Shown one piece after another: positions 62,201-64,000 of a stretch of DNA of 64,000 nt. Source of the stretch: Cucumis sativus. Lineage: Eukaryota; Streptophyta; Magnoliopsida; Cucurbitales; Cucurbitaceae. The translations under genes and the position numbers were made by a program. The stretch spans positions 2,108,001-2,172,000 of the forward strand of contig NC_026657.2 in NCBI RefSeq assembly GCF_000004075.3, given 5' to 3'. Numbering within the stretch: position 1 is the stretch's first letter; each line of letters begins with the position of its first letter. The notes under the pieces are model-generated. The model did no database searches and had not been told where the DNA came from. It was given only the letters and a program-made list of their open reading frames with translations.

Positions 62201-62821
62201 AGGGAGTGTAGGAAATCAAGCTTAATTGATTTTGCTGCAACCAACTGACCTTAGCTCAGCTGGTAGAGTGGAGAACTGTAGTTGGAATTCAACTCCTTAA
62301 TTGATTTTGCTGCAAGTTAGGAATCACTAAGATTGTGTATTCTATGTATATTTTATTCACATAAATTTAGATTGATTGCTCAAGTCTAGTTCTTTGATTG
62401 AAAAATCTTTAATTCTAGAAAACATGTTACAATGTTTCTAAAACATTTTTAATTCTAGAAATGTATTTATACTATTGATGATTTATCATTCCATCTTCCA
62501 TAGCCTTTGGTTTTTTCTTTCCTTTTCAAAGTTATCACGTCGTTTTGTTGTATTATACTTCTGCTGCCGTATTTATTTATCTTTATTATTTTTTAAAAAA
62601 CTGAAATCTAATTTACTGCTTCCTTTGGTCTGACTTTCAACTATCATTTTTAGGATCTTATACCTGCCCAACGGAAGAAAGATGAAATAGAATCCACAGC
62701 TCGGGGGGTAAGAGAATATGAAAATCAGACATATTCGCCATCCGAAAGGGTTTTGGATCCCTTCTTTGAAGCTATCTGGCAATTCAAGAATATTGCAGGT
62801 ACCATTCCATGGTTACATTAA
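50216..62821 (+). CDS. GON4L-like SANT/homeodomain-like nuclear protein
   Basis: Plant protein of the uncharacterised homeodomain-like group related to animal GON-4-like, presumed nuclear and chromatin-linked. Exons with matching phases: 50216-51446, 51576-51933, 53140-53224, 54430-54486, 56631-56690, 56783-56977, 58250-59746 (1,161 codons, no break). A last exon at 62654-62821 (stop 62819-62821) is tentative. Seen: an RTRARYSLANFTLDELENF block, a long acidic region (EDEDEDNDADFEIELEE), PLRPLLPILPNEPIP, and the SANT-like region over exons 3-6 (LLALGLMEYNTDWEAIHKRF, LPCKSTHQIFVRQKNRCSSK, WMSVWQFAVPYRDPSSLARK). Further on come PELPPVNLPPSVR-like wording (here PDLPPVNLPPSVRVV), TDSDLHMHPLLFRA, and the acidic EEMADSEGEDGSDCEP near 59680-59725. 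The start at 50216 is the first usable Met; upstream coding-like sequence is cut off by a frameshift and stop. It may therefore be a 5'-shortened or duplicated copy. Introns carry LINE, copia and other debris. Confidence 0.75.
51934..53139 (+). other. intron of the GON4L-like gene
   Basis: 1.2 kb between phase-2 exons (GAT GA|G TTA). Short frames such as 52588-52782 have no family resemblance. Nothing identifiable seen. Confidence 0.5.
53484..54040 (+). mobile_element. decayed LINE fragment, copy 1 (end of RT and zinc-binding region)
   Basis: In changing frames it gives the order known from plant LINE ORF2 ends: GSHL, DRPVSLGG, NKALLAKW, LWCRIIVRKHDHHPFE, GTHWNLWKNISRE, VRCVVGYKRDTYFWED, then SLF/EGHLFRRGR. 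Several frameshifts and stops; dead. A run of 26 G at 53543-53568 sits where relatives have Gly-rich SLGGLG. It lies in the intron after exon 53140-53224 of the GON4L-like gene. Confidence 0.7.
53543..53568 (+). repeat. poly-G run, 26 bases
   Basis: Uninterrupted G26 preceded by CCTGTTTCCTT and followed by AGGTGTGG, within LINE fragment copy 1. Long G homopolymers are rare in plant DNA and can form quadruplexes or be assembly artefacts. Confidence 0.9.
54738..55470 (+). mobile_element. decayed LINE fragment, copy 2 (end of RT and zinc-binding region)
   Basis: Same protein order as copy 1 and reaching further: AIPSLFLYRTLWSIFEKI, RPVSLG, TKLF, WGEIPFCAL, SFSFGFRCSLSDSEATGMVA, LLYLLEGHSFRRGRKDVRV, then LVDPSPLG, RIKILKKAGFLDRLARKLPL and RVEEGLDHIFW, the zinc-binding end of LINE ORF2. 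Interrupted by stops. It lies in the intron between exons 54430-54486 and 56631-56690 of the GON4L-like gene. Confidence 0.75.
55560..56330. mobile_element. LINE-derived pieces in opposite orientations
   Basis: On the plus strand near 55573-55600 the frame reads LLDRLEEEGN; on the minus strand near 55965-56005 it reads LKDLDRLEEEGE, followed by TNVLKEK and preceded (56050-56110) by RDSLKAWNYEVL-like wording. This is the linker region upstream of the reverse transcriptase in plant LINEs. The shared wording makes a perfect 24-bp inverted repeat (55576-55599 and 55974-55997). Confidence 0.5.
57080..57800. other. transposon-like intron sequence of unknown class
   Basis: Part of the intron 56978-58249. 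57120-57330 is rich in words like AACTAACT/ACAAGAATGG typical of LTR leaders, and the minus strand at 57327-57779 has a 150-aa frame without a recognised domain. No ends or target duplications found. Confidence 0.3.
59879..60287 (-). mobile_element. possible solo LTR
   Basis: On the minus strand the segment starts TGTTAAGAATCTGATAGACA, contains a TATA-like CGTATAAAAGGGC near 60140 followed by a purine-rich leader, and ends CTATATCA, so TG..CA borders are possible. About 409 bp. No internal element domains or clear 5-bp duplication flank it. It lies in the last large intron of the GON4L-like gene. Confidence 0.35.
60560..60843 (-). pseudogene. unidentified protein-like fragment
   Basis: Minus-strand frame starting MTFRSPKLNRILKQVL and continuing ATWIDDRMRV about 90 residues later has balanced, protein-like composition unlike the surrounding intron; its downstream part is a (GT)n-derived His-Thr run. 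It lies antisense in an intron of the GON4L-like gene. It may be a captured or retroposed exon. I do not recognise the family. Confidence 0.35.
61467..61779 (+). mobile_element. MITE, family member 4, with TTA target duplication
   Basis: 313 bp, flanked by TTA at 61464-61466 and 61780-61782. Left end GGGGGGGCGTTTGAGGCAA; right end, inverted, GAGGTTGTTTGGACAAA. Internal words match the copy at 12124-12422 over most of its length. No coding capacity. TTA duplications and GTTTGG-type termini suggest PIF/Harbinger. Confidence 0.75.
62010..62206 (+). mobile_element. Ty1/copia RNase H fragment
   Basis: The frame reads IHHNQVKHVEIDRHFISEKI then NTIDLKYV, the very conserved C-terminal RNase H segment of copia polyproteins, followed by WNVQHKPSRLEG. 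It then reaches a purine-rich GGAAGGGAG (polypurine tract) directly before TGTAGG. Upstream domains are lost or decayed. It lies in the last large intron of the GON4L-like gene. Confidence 0.75.
62207..62450 (+). mobile_element. copia 3' LTR remnant, interrupted by a tRNA fragment
   Basis: It begins TG right after the polypurine tract of the copia fragment. Continuity of the LTR is broken by 55 bp of tRNA-derived DNA (62241-62295). The right end is not determined. Confidence 0.5.
62241..62300 (+). pseudogene. tRNA-Tyr (GTA) 5' fragment, inserted with 20-bp direct repeats
   Basis: From 62245, CTGACCTTAGCTCAGCTGG then TAGAGTGGAGAACTGTAG matches the acceptor 5' strand, D arm and anticodon arm of plant tRNA-Tyr with anticodon GTA. 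It continues into TTGG, where plant tRNA-Tyr genes have their intron. The variable and T arms are missing, so it is not a working tRNA gene. Perfect 20-bp direct repeats lie on both sides (62221-62240 and 62296-62315). Confidence 0.75.
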
Positions 62822-64000
62822 GATTCAAATATGCCAGATGCATTCTGATCTTGGTCTTGGTCATAAGGGCTTTTGAGTACCACGGTAAAACTGCACCTCC
62901 TTCATCCCTACATATTATTGAGAAAAGGGAACACAAGGAGAAACATAATTCTGTAGAGCCGGGTAATTCTGAGTGAGACTGAGATGGCTCGATATCCAAT
63001 CCATTGGTAATCTCTCGTTGTATTGGATACGTTGTCTTACCATTCCCAGGATGAAGAAATAGCATGATCATAATCGACCACAAACACATACTTTGATATT
63101 CCATCAGGAAATATGGAACTAATGGAAGACAGGATTGGATTTGCAGTAGAAAGCAAAAGCAGCAAAGTGAGATTAAGGAAACTCTAGGTTCGGCTAACTC
63201 AATTTTTGAGGTTGGATTATCTGTGAGGGAAACTTAAGAATGCCTGCCTTTTGTTCCATTGTTATGTCCAATTTGCTGTTAAATATGAAATGTAAATAAT
63301 TATACGATGTTTTATCATTTCTGGTTAACTCTAATGAAGGTTCTTTTCACAGATGTGAAATGGTTTTTTAAGGAAGAAGACAAAGTAAATTTCGGAAGGA
63401 TAAAAAAGGAAGTGTTTGGTTTTGAAATGATCTCGAGATGAGGCCTTGAGGGTAAATTGTTTCATAGGAGGGATATGATTTATAGGTACACTCTATAGAT
63501 AAGTCCTTCCTATCTTCTAAGTTTTGGTGTATGACTGTTTGGTTTTTTATTTTTTATATTTTAAAATCACGTTTACGAGAAAGAAGTAATTTTAAAAGTC
63601 TGATTTTGTTTTTGGAGTTAAAGAAACACAATTTTCAAAAACCAAAAAGACTGATTACAGTTCGAGATTGGATCCATCAACAAAACCAAGCTATGTTTGG
63701 ATTGATCAATATTAGTTTTTTTTTTTTTTTTTTTAATCTTTTTAAGAATTACATTTACATTGGTTTCTATAGTTCTAGAGTCTTATAAAATAAATAGGTT
63801 TTCCAAATGCGTCAAGAAATGGTGTACCTCCTCGGGTTGCATTAATATCATTTATTGGATGCATCTTAAATGCTACATTATGATCACTAAATTGGCATAT
63901 ACTACTTGGTTTTAATCCATAATTCTTTTAATGTGGATTAAGGTCAATTCTGACTTTTTAATGATGTTGATATGCTCTATGAAATTATGAATCTACATCT
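62822..64000. other. sequence after the tentative last GON4L-like exon, nothing identified
   Basis: AT-rich with a T-run near 63717-63735; short frames without family resemblance. It could be intron or 3' flank of the GON4L-like gene, depending on whether the exon at 62654 ends at a donor (62707/GTAAGA) or runs to the stop at 62821. Confidence 0.4.

Noticed and set aside
62241..62315. Functional tRNA-Tyr gene
   Set aside because: The variable arm, T arm and 3' acceptor strand are missing; only the 5' part is present.

Overview
The window is nuclear DNA from a dicot plant. Genes are split by short to long introns with GT..AG borders, the spacers are very AT-rich, and all recognisable proteins are plant families. 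The decayed transposons (a tRNA-derived SINE, LINE fragments, a Ty1/copia remnant) look to me most like those of Cucurbitaceae. That family assignment is an inference from memory, not proven here.

Layout. (1) 1-13100, plus: the 3' three quarters of a very large G2484-1 type Agenet/Tudor-like protein gene (16 exons traced, 5' end outside the window). (2) 15892-20545, minus: a complete nine-exon gene for a plant O-fucosyltransferase family (GT106/DUF246) type II membrane protein of 551 aa. (3) 26238-27159, plus: a small organelle-targeted NFD6-like protein with two possible 3' ends. (4) 29101-30882, minus: an intronless PLS-type pentatricopeptide protein with an E domain. (5) 32536-34666, plus: a complete seven-exon WAT1-related (EamA/MtN21) transporter of 351 aa, divergent from the PPR gene. 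(6) 40170-40928, plus: an intronless three-finger C2H2 (ZAT type) repressor with an EAR motif. (7) 50216 to about 62821, plus: a GON4L-like SANT/homeodomain-like nuclear protein whose large introns are packed with transposon debris. The spacers 20.5-26.2, 34.7-40.2 and 41-49.4 kb hold no gene I can support.

No single pathway links these genes. What joins them is probably ancestry: from memory, the relatives of genes 1-3 lie close together on Arabidopsis chromosome 4 (At4g17310-At4g17430) and the relatives of genes 3-5 on chromosome 5 (At5g47455-At5g47470). The window may therefore keep an ancestral gene order that Arabidopsis has split over two duplicated segments.

The most interesting details are in the non-coding parts: a 55-bp tRNA-Tyr 5' fragment, including the intron start, inserted into a copia LTR and flanked by perfect 20-bp direct repeats; a run of 26 G inside a decayed LINE; two LINE fragments in one orientation followed by pieces in opposite orientation that create a 24-bp inverted repeat; a hAT-type MITE with a perfect 8-bp target duplication; a MITE family with four members; a likely GC-AG intron in the Agenet region; and a frameshift plus stop just upstream of the only usable start of the GON4L-like gene. 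I saw no convincing previously undescribed gene system.
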